This document shows, piece after piece, positions 11,572 to 23,995 of a stretch of 64,000 bases of DNA. The position numbers and the translations under genes were made by a program. The DNA lies in contig NC_037266.1 of assembly GCF_000002425.4 (NCBI RefSeq), positions 2,352,007-2,416,006 on the forward strand. Direction: 5' to 3'. The stretch is from Physcomitrium patens. Its lineage: Eukaryota; Streptophyta; Bryopsida; Funariales; Funariaceae. The notes below the pieces were generated by a model, which saw only the letters and a program-made list of their open reading frames with translations, was not told where the DNA came from and did no database searches. Within the stretch, counting starts at the first letter, position 1. Every line of letters starts with the position of its first letter.

Positions 11572-14390
11572 AGTGATAATAGCTTTGAGTATTAGGAATT
11601 AATTACCAAACATGTCAAAAAATTGGCAATGGAAGACGATTTCAGTAGTGTTTGAAGTAAGATTATGGTTATTAAGAATAAAAATTTAACAGCAAAGAGA
11701 ATAAAGCAATCAAAGGAAAGAACAGAGAGATCGCAAGCAAGAAATTTGTTGCTTAACAAGCGAGATCGTAAATTAAAAAAGAAGCATCGACAAAGTTGGA
11801 TTAAGCCATGGTTGCATGCTTGTCGACATATTTGATCGTACCTAGAAGACGATCGACCTCTAATATTTCAGAAGTACATACCATTAAAAAAATTGCCAAG
11901 AGCACTTGCGGGGAGCATTGCTAATAGTCCAACTTACATGTCGAAGGCATTAACAGAAAGCGAGGAAGGCACAGAGGAAATAGATACCCCATTGGATATT
12001 TTTCCAATTGGAGATACGTCCAATTCTAACAAGACTAGTTCTGAAGATCGGTGTAAATCACTTGTCAATAAAAACCAATTCAGAGTATATCAAAACCTAT
12101 TTTTTTCACCTCATATTCAATCAATAAAATTATTTGGGAATAATAATAGTCAATCGGGATGGCTTGGAAGTTTGAAAAAGACTTTTGCGAGAGATAATTT
12201 TTATTTTAATAAGAAATTGAGCAGAACACCGGCATCTTTAATGGTGTCCGGAGGACCAACAGTTCTGATTGCAGTTCAAATGGATGCAATGGACGATTGA
12301 ACAACTAGTGTCGTGCCACTACCTACTTTTTGGGGATTTCCGGGTGCGGATCCCGATCAACATTTGTCTCAGTTTCTTACAGCATATGTAGCTAAGAATG
12401 GCAGAACTGAAGATATTTGGTTGTGATGGCTGCCAATGATATTGAAAGACACAGCATTTGAGTGATATAACCGCCAACATGTGGGACAATTTATCAATTG
12501 GAAGGCATTGAAAAATATATTTTTAGCCAATTTTTGACTAATTGGTTTTGAAGAATGTCTTAGAGAAAAATTAATGAACAACACAATGGTACCAAGAGAA
12601 GCGGTACAGTCATATTATGGTTGCATAGCAGATATACTTCAAAAATGGCCAAATAACCAAATGTCGGAATCGTTTGTGTTGTCCATATTGATTAATGGAC
12701 TACATCCACCAAAATTGAAGATGTTTGTAAAGGAGGCCCAATCAACCACCATTGCATCATTTCTTGAGCGAGCAAAAGTATGGGAGGAATGTCACTATGA
12801 CCAAAACTTAACAATTGGAGCCACGATGATTCCATTATAAGGAGGTTATCAAATGAAAAATTGGAATGACCCATTGGAAGGTTATCTGGGAAGGAATGAT
12901 TATGGTACAATTCCACAAGGAATCATAGATGTCGTTCCATTGTAGGTTGTACCACTATCATCATCATATCCGTATGCGTCTTATTCTGCATATCAAAAAC
13001 CAATACCTATGAAGGAATTGTCAAATGCATTGGTATCAAGGGATTCCAATGAATCATTGCTGTTAATATTGACAAAAAAAATAGATGAATTGGCTGTGAA
13101 TCTGACCAGGGATAAAGAAAAAAAGCATAAACCAACCAATATGCGTCCCAATTTCTGGTGCAGCAATTGTAAGGAGCAAGGTCATTTAGTAATAGAATGT
13201 CCTTCACTACTCCAAATGACTGTACAATGTACCTTTTGAAGGGGCAAGCATATTATCACCAACTGTTCAAATTTACAGAAGCAACAACAACTCAGTAACT
13301 AGATAATGACTCAACCAACTTCGTGGGATGTTAATTAAGTACAAACGAATAATAGGTTTGGTTGGAATGGAAATCTAGCGAATAAACAAAACAAGAATTA
13401 TTTTAATTTCCTAGACTCTAAATTTTACCAAAAAGATGTATCCAATACTCATGGATTGGCGATGAACCAATCAGGATACCATCAATATCCATCCATGATA
13501 AAGCCAATGCCAGAGTCTATAGTAACAATGGATCAACCAGGATCCTTTACTCATCCGACATGGAACAGACCTAGCCGTTATATACCAGTAGGGACATCCA
13601 TTATCCCTCAAGGAGTTGGCAGGAGACCACTTCGTTGCTATCATTATAGACAAATCAGACATTATGCGAGTGAATGTCCTAATCCAAGGGCCACTGATGA
13701 CTATGCTCTAATATGTAGAAATTGTAAGCAGTCTGGTTACACTTATCAGCAGTGCAATGCGTACTTTAATTATAATAACCGAGACCAGCAAATGCAAACA
13801 AACCAACCGGTGGAGGATAAAGGCCCTGTTCATCGAGACTCACCAATACATCGTGTCGAGGTGGTGAACGTAGTGCTTATTAGAGGCCAACTTAAAGACA
13901 AGAATCCAATTCAAGACCTGGATGAACCTATCGCAGGAGAGCAAGTAGCGCCGTCTATAGGGCTAAATGAACTAATATCAGTATTGGGACATATGCCAAT
14001 ATTGAGACCTCAACAGACTAAGGAACCCAATTTGGTTCCACGTACCAATTTGCCGGGACCATCGAGAATGATCCCAACTGACCAACTACCAATACCTGTA
14101 CAACCCAATAAAAGATCTTACGCATTAAAGGAACCTTTAGTGGTAGAAAAGTTGGTGAAGTTACCAACGGCAATTTCAATCGCCAAGAAGGAATTGCTGC
14201 CGAACGAAGTAAAATTGAAACCAATGAAATGCAAAAGAGCATTAGAAATTACTCTCAATATGGAACCCTACGACATTTTGAAGGATTTGGATGTTATTCA
14301 GCCTTCAATTACAATGAAGCAACTTTTGGCTGTAGCACCGGAATGTCGATCTACATTGAATTCAGCACTAATACGACAAAGATTCCATAC
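11572..14390 (+). pseudogene. gag region of C
   Basis: An untranslated leader is followed by gag from about 11890. The capsid-like part (about 12300-12840) has the usual retrotransposon-gag pattern of helices around Trp and Tyr. Three CCHC-like knuckles are visible: 13159-13200 (CX2CX4HX4C), about 13636-13677 and about 13714-13755, the latter two less regular. A long Pro/Lys-rich linker separates them from the protease. Gag would form the particle and bind RNA. Having three knuckle-like motifs is more than the usual one or two. Broken in a few places. Confidence 0.85.
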
Positions 14391-15170
14391 TAAAAAAATT
14401 CATGAAGTTAGCTTAAACCCAAATCTAGGAGCACCAACAATCGAGGTATCAATCGATGGCATTTTAATTCCAGGGGTACAAGTTGATGGTGGCTCCAGTG
14501 TGAATTTAATGAATGCGGATACAATGGAGGACTTGGATCTAAAGCAATTACTACCTACGACATTGGTCTTACAAATGGTAGATCATAGTCGAGTAAAGCC
14601 AATGGGAATCTTATGTAATATTGCCATTGTAATCATGGGATTGACATACAAAATCGATTATATTGTATTTCGATTATAGAGTTCTACGTTATTGTATTCC
14701 ATTTTATTGAGAAGACCTTGGCTTTATCAAGCCAAAGCTAAGAACGATTGGGGTCGAGGCACATTGACAATTAGAAAAGGCCGTGATCAGATTGTTCTAC
14801 AGATGTATCCGATACAATATCATGGAGAATCTCAATTATCAGAATCAGAATTTATATCGGACAACGAGAGTCAATTGATTGAGGAAGATGCTGATGCTAT
14901 AGGTTCATCGCAATTTGGGGTAGGACAAAATACTTCAACAGCAAAGGCACGAGTCTATCAATGTAGAAGTCTTGGCAAATATTTATTGCATCAGGAAGAT
15001 GTGACTAACTCAGATCATGCTATTGCCAAATGGATGAACAATTCCGTAGTTAATAGAGTCAGGACATTGGAACCAGATTTTGGTGGTTCCCATATGTCGG
15101 ATAATACAAGATATTCAGATCAAGAGAAGACAATTAAATCAGAGGTTGTTGAAGACCTTGTGTGTTAATC
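14391..15170 (+). pseudogene. Aspartic protease of C
   Basis: The active-site-like loop Val-Asp-Gly-Gly-Ser-Ser-Val-Asn lies at about 14482-14505 (Asp codon at 14485). A flap-side region and the Gly-Arg-Pro-Trp-Leu-type motif follow near 14710. The Asp-Gly-Gly-Ser form rather than Asp-Ser/Thr-Gly is typical of several plant non-chromovirus Ty3 lineages. The protease would cut the Gag-Pol precursor. An acidic, Ser-rich tail (about 14830-15165) leads to RT. Confidence 0.8.
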
Positions 15171-15239
15171 TATTAATTTGGGCACCAACAAAAAGCTACA
15201 GCTAATTAAAATATATGTCGATATTATCGGTACAGAATT

Positions 15240-16650
15240 GGATGCTTGGAAATAATTTTTTGTCTATGACAAATCTGCCTTCGCGTGGTCATATGCAGAT
15301 TTGAAAGGGATTCCAATTGACGTGTGTGAACACCAGATTATTTTGGAGGAGGGTGTTACGCCAGTTCGTCAAAGACAACACCGACTTAATTCAAAATATT
15401 TCCTTTTAGTGAAAGAGGAATTGGATAAACTTCTTGACGTGGATTTTATTTATCATGTTCCGCATAGTGCATGGATGTCACCAATCGTGATGGTACCAAA
15501 GAAGAATGGAAAAATCAGGATATGTCAAGATTTTCAAAAGTTAAATATGACTACTAAGAAGGACTATTTTTCATTACCATTTATAGACAGTATTTTGGAC
15601 GCAGTGGTCAGACATGAATGTTACTCATTTTTGGACGGATTTTTAGGGTATAATCAAATTAAAATTACCAAAGAAGACCAGTTGAAGACTATGTTTACCA
15701 CAGATTGGGGTACATTTGCCTATAAAGTAATGCCATTTGGGTTACGTAATGCCCCGACTACTTTTCAACGGATAATAACACAAGCATTTCAAGATTACCT
15801 ACGTTTATCAATGGAGATATTTCTGGACGATTTTTGTACCTTTAGCTTAAAGGCTGAACATCTAGCATGCCTGGATAACTGTTTGAATCAATGTGACAAG
15901 TATGGGATATCTCTAAATTCAAAGAAGTGTCAATTTGGCATACCATCGAGAAAGCTATTGGAAAATATTGTCTCTGTTGAAGGTATCGCTATAGACCCCG
16001 ATAAAGTCACTCATATATTAGGTTTACCAAAGCCAGATACGGTATCGGCCATGCGTGGTTTCATCGGCCATGTCAACTACTATCAACGTTTTATTGAATC
16101 TTTTGTGATTATTTGTCAACCGTTAATCCACTTGTTAAAGAAACCCCCGTCAGATGCATCTAGCCCAATATGGACTGAAGACTGTACTTTTGCATTCGAC
16201 GAATTGAAACGAAAATTGGTATCTGCTCCAATTCTTGTAACTTGTTGGACAAAACCGTTTTATATCTGTGTAGAGGCGTCCAACGTTGCTATTGGATCTA
16301 TTCTCAGTCAAAAGGATGAAAAAAGATTAGATCATTCCATATATTATGCGAGCCGATAATTCGTTGCTGCAGAACAAAATTATAATATTATCGAGCGAGA
16401 GGCCCTCGAAATAATCTACTCTGTACAAAAATTTCGCCATTATCTACTTAGATACCCATTTGTATTCCACGTTGATCATGATGTGCTTAAATACATGATA
16501 AATAAACCTCAATTGATTGGACGAATTGCTCGATGGGTGTTACTTCTCCAGGAATTCAACTTTACGATTAACGTTCGACTTAGCAAAAAATATGCCAATG
16601 CAGATCACTTATCCCATTTATCTAATATACTCGATAATGAGCCGATACAT
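15240..16650 (+). pseudogene. Reverse transcriptase and RNase H of C
   Basis: The RT fingers and palm are easy to read: Lys-Lys-Asn-Gly-Lys-Ile-Arg near 15500, Met-Pro-Phe-Gly-Leu-Arg-Asn-Ala-Pro near 15730, and the catalytic Phe-Leu-Asp-Asp at about 15820-15831. The thumb/connection holds Phe-Ile-Gly-His-Val-Asn-Tyr-Tyr-Gln-Arg-Phe near 16060. RNase H follows from about 16240 (Phe-Tyr-Ile-Cys-Val-Glu-Ala-Ser) to about 16620 (Asn-Ala-Asp-His-Leu-Ser). Together these would copy the RNA into DNA. Fossil; the longest uninterrupted stretch is about 350 codons. Confidence 0.92.
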
Positions 16651-17949
16651 GATGCTCTTTTGGATGCACAACTATTCGCTGTGGATGTCATTATACCTGA
16701 ATATGGTGAATTGATCCAATATCTAATGTTTCAGACTTTTTCAATTTCTTATAATGAAAAATTAAAGAAGCGTCTGATTTTAAAAAGTGCGCCATATACC
16801 ATGATTGGCGATGCCTTGTACAAACAAGGACGGGATAGAATTTTACGCCATTGCATCTTTCTAAGTGAAGTTTGTACAATATTGGAAGGATGTCATTTGG
16901 ACAGTTGTGGAGGACATTTTGCGCATGATAGCATCGCAAATAAGGTTTTAATGGCCGGATATTGGTGGCCTATAATGTTTTCTGATGCGCACCAATATGT
17001 TCGTTGTTGTGATCCTTGTCAACAAATTGGTCGATCCATAGGTACTTCAACGATGTCGTTAGTACCAATCTTTGCACAGGCACCATTTGAGAAATGAAGA
17101 ATTGATTTTGTTGGATCCATTGCACCAGCATCGAGACATCGATAAATACATTATATTCTAGTAGCCATGGATTATGTCACCAAATGGGCGGAGGCCATGG
17201 CAACAAAAACTGATAATACCAATACCGTAGCAACATTTTTATATGAGAACATTATCACTCATTTTGGTTGTCCGAAAGAATTGGTTAGTGATCACGGCAC
17301 ATATTTTATTAATGCAATAATTAAAGCATTAATAGCAAAGTATGAGATCAAGCACCGCAAAACTACACCTTATCATCCACAAGCCAATGGACAGACTAAA
17401 AAGACCAACGGTATCCTATGTAAGATCTTAACAAAGACTATTTCAAGAACGGGAACCAATTAGGACACTAAATTGTTTACAGCTTTATGGACGTACCATA
17501 CTATGTATAAAATAACTACAAATTCTACCCCATTTCAATTGGTATATGGTCAGGAGGCAATTCTACCAATTGAATTGGAAGTCCAAAGTTTATGAATTGC
17601 ATTGGATGAATGTCTGGGAGACAAAGAATCTCTTCAATATAAGTTAGTCCAATTGGAGAAATTGGATGAAGCTAGGACTACGGCTCTCTTGATTATGGAA
17701 GCTACACAGCGCCGTAGAAAGAGTTATTACGATAGTAAGTTACGGCCAAAATATTTTATGCCCAATGATCTAGGGCTACTTTATGATAGCCGCTTTAACA
17801 ACTTTCCCAGTAAATTTCAAGTAGGATGGTATGGGCCATATCGGGTGGTGGAAGATTTTTCTAATGGTCCCGTTCAATTGGAAGATTTTCTGAGAACCTA
17901 CTTTACAACACACATTAATGGGAACCGGTTACATCTGTATTATTCGTAA
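16651..17949 (+). pseudogene. Integrase of C
   Basis: The zinc-binding HHCC region is at about 16880-17030 (Gly-Gly-His, Trp-Trp-Pro, Cys-X2-Cys). The catalytic core follows with Asp-Tyr-Val-Thr-Lys-Trp near 17168, Ser-Asp-His-Gly near 17290 and Tyr-His-Pro-Gln-Ala-Asn-Gly near 17370. A C-terminal domain runs to 17949 (Gly-Pro-Tyr-Arg-Val near 17840). No chromodomain is seen after it, which separates C from families B and H. Broken in a few places. Confidence 0.9.
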
Positions 17950-19645
17950 ACCTGGGACGTATTTACTCAGTGGAGGGAGGGAGTCTCTGTAATAATGATT
18001 ATCGATAAGATTGGAAAGGTTGTGATAGTTAGGAAATAATTAATGGTTAATTTTGGATACTGAAACTGACTAGTTAGGAAATTAGATATTCTTGATTAGA
18101 CGTGAGATTAAAGTACACTGGATTAGATGTTCTTCATTCGGACCCCGAGTAAGCAATTAGGAGCGGGGCACTCATAGAAGGTTTCATTGTTGCAAATTTC
18201 TGACATTGTGCTTTGAATTGTAAGCTTTACGATAGTAATCAACAATAGTATTAGCGCAAGGAAGTATTGAGAGTTTGATTTTCACAATATTGATGGAAAG
18301 AGTGAAGAGAGCACCGAAACAATCAAAAAGTCATCGCAATGTGAGATCTAAGTGCGATGTGGGATCGCCGTCTCTTGTAGTTATTACCAATATGGAACCG
18401 ATGAAGGTAGATATATATTGGTCATTGAAAAGGCAAAAAGATTTTAAAAATGCTTAATTATTTCTATTTTTGCGAGGATCGGATAAACTACCACCAATTG
18501 ATGTAGAACGAGTGGTAGAATATATAGAAAATTATGATCCAGAGGATGGCTCGAGTGTGGCAAGAAGAGTCCTGATTGAGATAGATGAGAATATCTTACA
18601 CAAGGTCTTGCATTTACCAACCGGAGAGCTTGAGGTGAGAGGAGATGATTTCAGGCCAAGAAGCTACTTCAAAGGAGGAATGTCATCTCTTGAGCAAAAT
18701 CAAGGATAGAAGAGCAACAAAACGGGAAGGAAGACCAATATCTACACCAGAGCGAGTTTAAATTTGGTCGACAATAGAGATGACAACACCAATATCAGTT
18801 CCAAGGAAAAGCAACCAATTAGGATTTCAACGGGGTGTAACGGAAGGGTGGAATCTTAAGGAAGTTATATTGGATCAAATTTCCTAGCTGCAACTTATGG
18901 TGAGTAAGCTCGAAGATGAGGGTAGCTTAAAAAGGCAAGTAGAAGCGAGCAAGAAAATAATATTGGAGCAAAATTATAAAATTAGGAAATATGAACAAGT
19001 CATCAAGGTAGAATCAGAATCCAAGATACGAGAGAAGCGTGAATTGGAGGAGAAAGTGGAAAATTGGTCAAAGGAGAAACAGAGGATTTAGCATATCCTG
19101 AAAAATCAAAGGTAAGAATTACTACAAACTTATAAATTATATAGATTGAAACAGGAGAAGATGAACGCTCAGTTGAAGATGGAACAAGAGAAAAAGGAGG
19201 CATTGGAGCTTGAAAAGAAATAATTGGGTGACCAAAATCGAAACAAAATGGATGAGCTACAAGCAGAAATTGTTGTTTTGAAGGAAACAGTAACAAAATT
19301 GGAGAGTGATTTAATCAATATTGGTCAGTTACAAACATTTGCCTCAACGGGAGTAAGAAGTGGAAAATTGGAGGAGAAATTGCAACAACAGCAGTGATAA
19401 CTAGAAGTTAAAGATGCCAGAATCTTCTAATAGGAAGCTCAGGTTCGAGAATTGGGAGCGTATAATGAAGATTTAATAGCTTAATTCAGGGCAGAGATTC
19501 AAGATAAGTCGAAGGAAGAAGATATAGTGTTGGAACAAGACCAAATGGAGCCAGCGCCAGAAATCAAAGAGATTAAATAATCCAGTTAAAAAAAAAATGG
19601 ATTGGTTTTTGTTTATCAATACTGTATTTGCGGGGACGCTGCACA
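17950..19645 (+). pseudogene. Extra block after integrase in C
   Basis: About 1.7 kb lies between the integrase end and the polypurine tract. A spacer (17950-18270) is followed by coding-like sequence: a basic segment (18275-18457), a segment with Leu-Pro-Pro-Ile-Asp and Leu-His-Leu-Pro-Thr-Gly-Glu (18470-18709), and a long Lys/Glu/Gln-rich part (about 18897-19560) with heptad-like spacing that predicts a coiled coil. Some plant Ty3 lineages carry an extra or env-like frame here. I see no signal peptide or membrane segment, so an envelope is not supported. Function unknown. Confidence 0.65.
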
Positions 19646-19661
19646 GTTAGGAGTGGGGCTA
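19646..19661 (+). promoter_or_regulatory. Polypurine tract of C
   Basis: GTTAGGAGTGGGGCTA directly precedes the TG of the 3' LTR. The purine-rich AGGAGTGGGG core would prime plus-strand DNA synthesis. Confidence 0.75.
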
Positions 19662-20403
19662 TGTAGAATAAGTAGTTATTTTCAGAATGTAGATACCTAG
19701 TGTATAGTGTAAATAAGGATAGATAACTGTTGAAAAGGTGGTTCAGCAAGTAGAATGGATGAATAGTCAGGAAAAGTAGTTATCATCTGTAGTATAGGAG
19801 TTGGTATCTTGGGGTAGTATAAGGAGGATGGAAGAGGGGAAGAAAATACCAAGCTACGATAGTACTGAGCCGGAGATAAGCTTGGTGCTATTTCTTCTTC
19901 TTAAGTTTTCTTGTTTCTTTTGTGTTAGTGTTGATTCTAGTGAAGAAGATTGATTTAATGAATCAATGTTTGATTTACGAAGTTATTTATGGATCACTGT
20001 TTATCAATTGTTGTGAAAGATTGAGGACATATGGAAGTTTCCAGTCATTGTTTATTGCAAGGTTGTAAGTTCAGTGGAGAGGAATTGTAATCGAAGGAAT
20101 TATCTTGATTAGATTCTATGGATTGGAAGTTGTTCGTTCCAGGGTTTGGATTATGCTTGTGCATTCATGAATTATACAGGGTACTGAAATTGATATCGTG
20201 GATGTTATTGTATTGATATGAGAGAGTGGATAGTAGGAAGAAAAGTTAAGTATTCTTCGGTATGATAAGCATTCAGCAATAGCGGTTAATTGCATGACCC
20301 TAACAATTGGAGTTCATATACATGGTCTTTCTATGTGTTCGAATTCTTCTATATGGATTTATTCTGGGAGGTTTCTTCTGGAATAAGTAAAACGACAATC
20401 ACA
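19662..20403 (+). repeat. 3' LTR of C
   Basis: 742 bp, starting TGTAGAATAA and ending CAATCACA. It aligns end to end with 10810-11551 at about 93% identity, without length change. The following ATTAA matches the ATTAG before the element. Confidence 0.95.
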
Positions 20404-21075
20404 ATTAATAAGGATGATTTTTTTCAAAGATGGTAGATGTAGGATGATTTTTTATACCTTGACATTGAATGAGGTAGAAAAATAATCTGTAGCTAAAAGC
20501 TTACTTATTGGCATGACCTTTATAAAGAAGCAAATATAACATAAGCAACCAGTATATATGGTGGTTCCAAATCATGTATTAATGGTGGAAAAGACAACTA
20601 GAATAGAATGAGCAGAGCAAGTCATACATGAATATGATAATATCTTTTCAAGTGACTTATTTAGTAGCGTGCCACTTGATTGAGGTGTCGCCTTTCAAAT
20701 AAAACTATTGTTTAGAGCTAAATTAATAAGTCGACTAATTTATTGTCTAATATCAAATGAACTTGAAGAATTGTAAAAGACATTGGACAAATGCTTGGAG
20801 AAGACCTTATTTAAGAAAGCACATCATGATAGAGAGTACTTATATTCTTTGCATTCAAAAAGAATGATGGATTTTAATTTTGCATCAACTATCAAAACTT
20901 CAATAAGCAAATTGTAAAGAATGCATATCAATTTCATGCATAGATGATCTTCTTGACCAATTTTGAAGTATAACTATCTTTAATAAATTGGATCTTTAAA
21001 GTGGCTATTTGCAAATACCTATTGCAAAAAAAGATATAGAAAAGATGGTCTTTTGTATGTGCTTTGGACATTTTG

Positions 21076-21106
<31 letters not shown>

Positions 21107-21755
21107 CTTTAATTTTTAGCCTCACTAATATTCTAGCCTCTTTCATGAATGATATGAATAGATTGTTTTGGAACCTTCTGAATAAGTATGTAGTTTTTTT
21201 CATCAATGATATTTTAATCTATAATAAAATCTTTAGGTAGCATGAACAATATCTATAAGAAGTATTGTGATGGCTACAAAATAATTGTTTTTAATATAAA
21301 GAAACAAAGTATAAATTTTAGAAGTTAGAAGTCACCTTTGTGAGGCATATTATGTCTTTCAAAGACATATATATAGAACAAGATAAGGTAAAAGCAATAG
21401 AAGACTAGCCAATCCTTAAAGATGCTTTTGAAGTTTGCTCATTCTTAGGCCTTAATAGATATTATTACTATTTTATTCAAAAATTTGTACACATTGCTAT
21501 CTCATTGAGAAGCTTATTGAAGAAAGGTGCTCTATTTGAATGGAAATTGGAACAAGAAAGTACCTTTTATAAGTTGAAGAAGCTTTTATTATTCCTTTAA
21601 CATTATAATTTTATGATTTCAACCTTCTTTGTATATTTGAAATTAATACTTTTGACTTTGCTATTGATATAAACCTTCAACAAGATTTTGGTAGGAACCT
21701 TATAGTATATGGATCACACAAGGTCAAAAGGACAAAGTGTAATTACTTTGTATGT
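20404..21755 (+). pseudogene. H2 reverse transcriptase remnant
   Basis: This continues H2 after element C. It aligns with 33613-34328 of H1 and then with the minus-strand block 46700-45668, covering the protease-RT linker, RT palm, thumb and start of RNase H. Readable landmarks include Asn-Ala-Tyr-like (about 20920) and the Asp-Asp-Ile-Leu-Ile region near 21207-21221. A 29-base T run lies at 21078-21106. Strongly decayed. The last bases, TATGT, are the left flank of the solo LTR. Confidence 0.7.
21078..21106. repeat. Poly(T), 29 bases
   Basis: A pure T run inside H2. The related sequence in H1 has no such run, so it expanded after the copies separated. The neighbouring minus-strand open frame with a Lys run is its shadow. 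Confidence 0.95.
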
Positions 21756-23127
21756 TGTTGTGATGTAACATGACTAATAGGTAAAAGAAGTGAAGAAAGT
21801 ATTATATTATAAAATATCTTACTTCAAATATTGTAGAAAATTATCTTAAAAAATAGACAATAGTCCAAAAGAAAGTAAAATTAAAGATATAAGTGCTACT
21901 TTTTTACAAAGTAGATTCTAATTACTTTGTAAGACCATAAATAAGGCAAAATAAGATACATTAGAAAAATAAAGGATATAAGCATATATAAGAAGAAGTT
22001 AAGAATTGATTTTAATAAAAATTAATCCAAAAAGATAAAAATTAATGCTCAAAGAGGGTCAGTTATCAACTTAGGTCGAAATCGGATCTTAAGGCATAAA
22101 ACCAAGTACCTAGGCAACTTGACGGTTCTTTTATTGATCAGAGAGTGGAATTTGAGAGGAGCCTTGATGAGATTTTTTTGAGCATTGATTTTGAGTGATT
22201 TAAGTGTATAATGACTTTGTATGAGCTTTATTTATTTATTAAGTTTTAAATAGATTGAGGTTTCAAAAATTAGACTTTAAAAGGCAGTTAGGATTTTTAA
22301 GATCTTAAATATTTTTTCAATTAGATTGAAGTGAAATTTGTATATTAAAATAATAAACTTAATTACCTATACAAATATGAAATTTGAAAATAATTGAATG
22401 ATTTAAAAAGGAGATATTGGCATTAGAAGTTCAACATTCAGATTGGAGTAGGAGGCTTGCAAACATCCAAGCAAATTTTAGGATTTTTTTTCTATTTGGT
22501 AAGTGCAATTATCATCAAATTTTGTATGCTTTTTTTTAATTTAATTATTGAGAAGTGTATAAAATTTTAAGCAAGATCAATAGTTTAATCAATAGATATT
22601 GAAGTTCTAAATTGTGCTAGGATTAGGTTGAATTAGTTAGATTTTAATTAGGATTTGATTTAGAATTAAGATTGAGTTAGGATTTAAGATTTGATTAAGA
22701 TTTGGTTAGAATTTAGGATTGGACTAGGTTTTTGGATTTGATTTAAGGTTTTTTTAGGATTTAAGATTTGGCCTAAGTTTAATTCAAGTTCATTAGAGTT
22801 TTAATTAGGATTAAATTAGAATTTAGTTAAGATTTATTTAAAATATATTTTTTATTATTCTAATATTTCTTTAGGATTTCTTACGGATTCTTTTAAGGTT
22901 TATTATGGATTTCTTTTGAATATTCTTAAGATTTTTTATTGTTTCTTTTTTAGTTTCTTAAAGTTTTTTTCTTAGTTTGATTAAAGCTTGCTTAACATTG
23001 TTAAGGTTTAATTAGAATTTATTTAATATTCTATTAGAATTATAAATTTTTTATTACAATTTCCATTCTATCTTCTACAATCAAGTGCTGTGTACATTCT
23101 TGAGCAAGACTTTAATTAATATGACAA
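21756..23127 (+). repeat. Solo LTR of the D/F lineage
   Basis: A 1372-bp LTR starting TGTTGTGATG that aligns in order with the F LTRs (52469-55724, 59854-61907), but its internal array is shorter. The array at about 22590-22860 repeats motifs like TTAGGATTTGATT. Flanks TATGT (21751-21755) and TATGA (23128-23132) fit a 5-bp target duplication, and the H2 coding alignment resumes directly after it. No internal region is present, so LTR-LTR recombination probably removed it. Confidence 0.85.
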
Positions 23128-23966
23128 TATGATCAAGAGGAACTAGAAATTAGACATGCCATAAATGTATGGCGACACTATCCATTAAAGAAGCCGATAA
23201 CTATATGGACTAACTATAGGCTCTTGCTACATGATTTCCATTTGAAAAATATGAAATCATGACATTATTGTTGGAAAGAATAATTCCAATTCTTTGATAT
23301 TTAGCTTGAATACAAACAAAGACAAAAATATACCATACCAAATATCTTATTGTATAGATCAGACTTGATGTCCAAATCAAAGAATAAGATAGAAGTTGTT
23401 GCCATTAATAATATTATTTTAAACCTAACTATAAGAGTAGAATAAAAAGAAGCTAAGCATTGGGATATTGATTTTAAGATGATTATCAATCGGCTGAAGA
23501 TAGATGATGTACAATATGAAGATTATTGTCTTAGTAATGACTTGCTCTATTCAAAAAAAAAATTATATACCTAATGATGTTATACTTTAAATTTTCATAC
23601 TTCAAGACAAACATAATATTCCAATATCTAGAAATCTAAGGCCTGAAAAGACTCTAAAATAGATCTCAAGGATATGATTTTGGATAAATTTACATTATGA
23701 TGTTTAAGCTTTTGTGTACTCTTATGAATCATGCCAATATAAAAAAGTATGCAACACATCATCTCTTAGATTATTGTAGCCAATTCTACTACCTACAATA
23801 TGTTAAAAGTAGGTGACTATGGATCTCATTACGTGTTTGCTGCAAACATTCCACAATAACATTCTACTTGTTGTCTTTGTAGACCGACTCTCAAAGCAAC
23901 TTCACTTAGCTGCAATGTGCTATGATATTGATAACCTAGTGCTTATACAAGTCCTCTTTAATACCA
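23128..23966 (+). pseudogene. H2 RNase H end and integrase start
   Basis: Begins with the RNase H end (His-Ala, Val-Trp-Arg-His-Tyr near 23165) and a connector. The integrase zinc region follows (Cys-X2-Cys near 23728) and then the start of the core (about 23810-23960). It aligns with the minus-strand block near 45700-46100 and with 51242-51600 of H1. It stops abruptly at a poly(A) run. Confidence 0.7.
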
Positions 23967-23968
23967 TT

Positions 23969-23995
23969 AAAAAAAAAAAAAAAAAAAAAAAAAAA
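23969..23995 (+). repeat. Poly(A), 27 bases, at an element junction
   Basis: A pure A run separating the H2 integrase from the middle of a Ty1/copia RT. The open frame at 23813-24061 runs through both and the A run, and is a chimera rather than a gene. Confidence 0.95.

Larger units (their letters stand above)
10810..20403 (+). mobile_element. C: near-complete Ty3/gypsy retrotransposon
   Basis: A 9.6-kb element with two 742-bp LTRs, a tRNA-Asp-type primer site, gag with zinc knuckles, protease, RT, RNase H, integrase, an extra block after integrase, and a polypurine tract. It is flanked by ATTAG (10805-10809) and ATTAA (20404-20408), a 5-bp target duplication, inside H2. The two LTRs differ at roughly 50 of 742 positions (about 7%), nearly all transitions. 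At a commonly used plant rate that suggests about three million years. It is broken, with roughly ten breaks over the coding part, and is the best preserved coding sequence in the window. The primer type and Asp-Gly-Gly-Ser-Ser-Val-Asn protease suggest a non-chromovirus plant lineage (Tat/Athila, Phygy or Selgy relatives); I cannot decide which. Confidence 0.95.
9890..23966 (+). mobile_element. H2: interrupted Ty3/gypsy chromovirus
   Basis: A decayed copy of family H without recognisable LTRs. Pieces in order: gag/protease (about 9890-10809), RT (20404-21755), RNase H and integrase (23128-23966). The gaps are filled by element C (10810-20403) and a solo LTR (21756-23127). The pieces join in correct order and orientation when compared with H1 (31357-62538). 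The left end abuts B1; the right end stops inside the integrase at a 27-bp poly(A). Broken, with many tens of breaks. Confidence 0.8.

Noticed and set aside
17950-19645. Envelope-like gene in C
   Set aside because: No signal peptide, membrane segment or fusion-type hydrophobic stretch is visible; the region is charged and coiled-coil-like.
20934-21206. 90-codon minus-strand open frame with a Lys run
   Set aside because: Antisense shadow of the H2 RT; the Lys run is the poly(T) tract.
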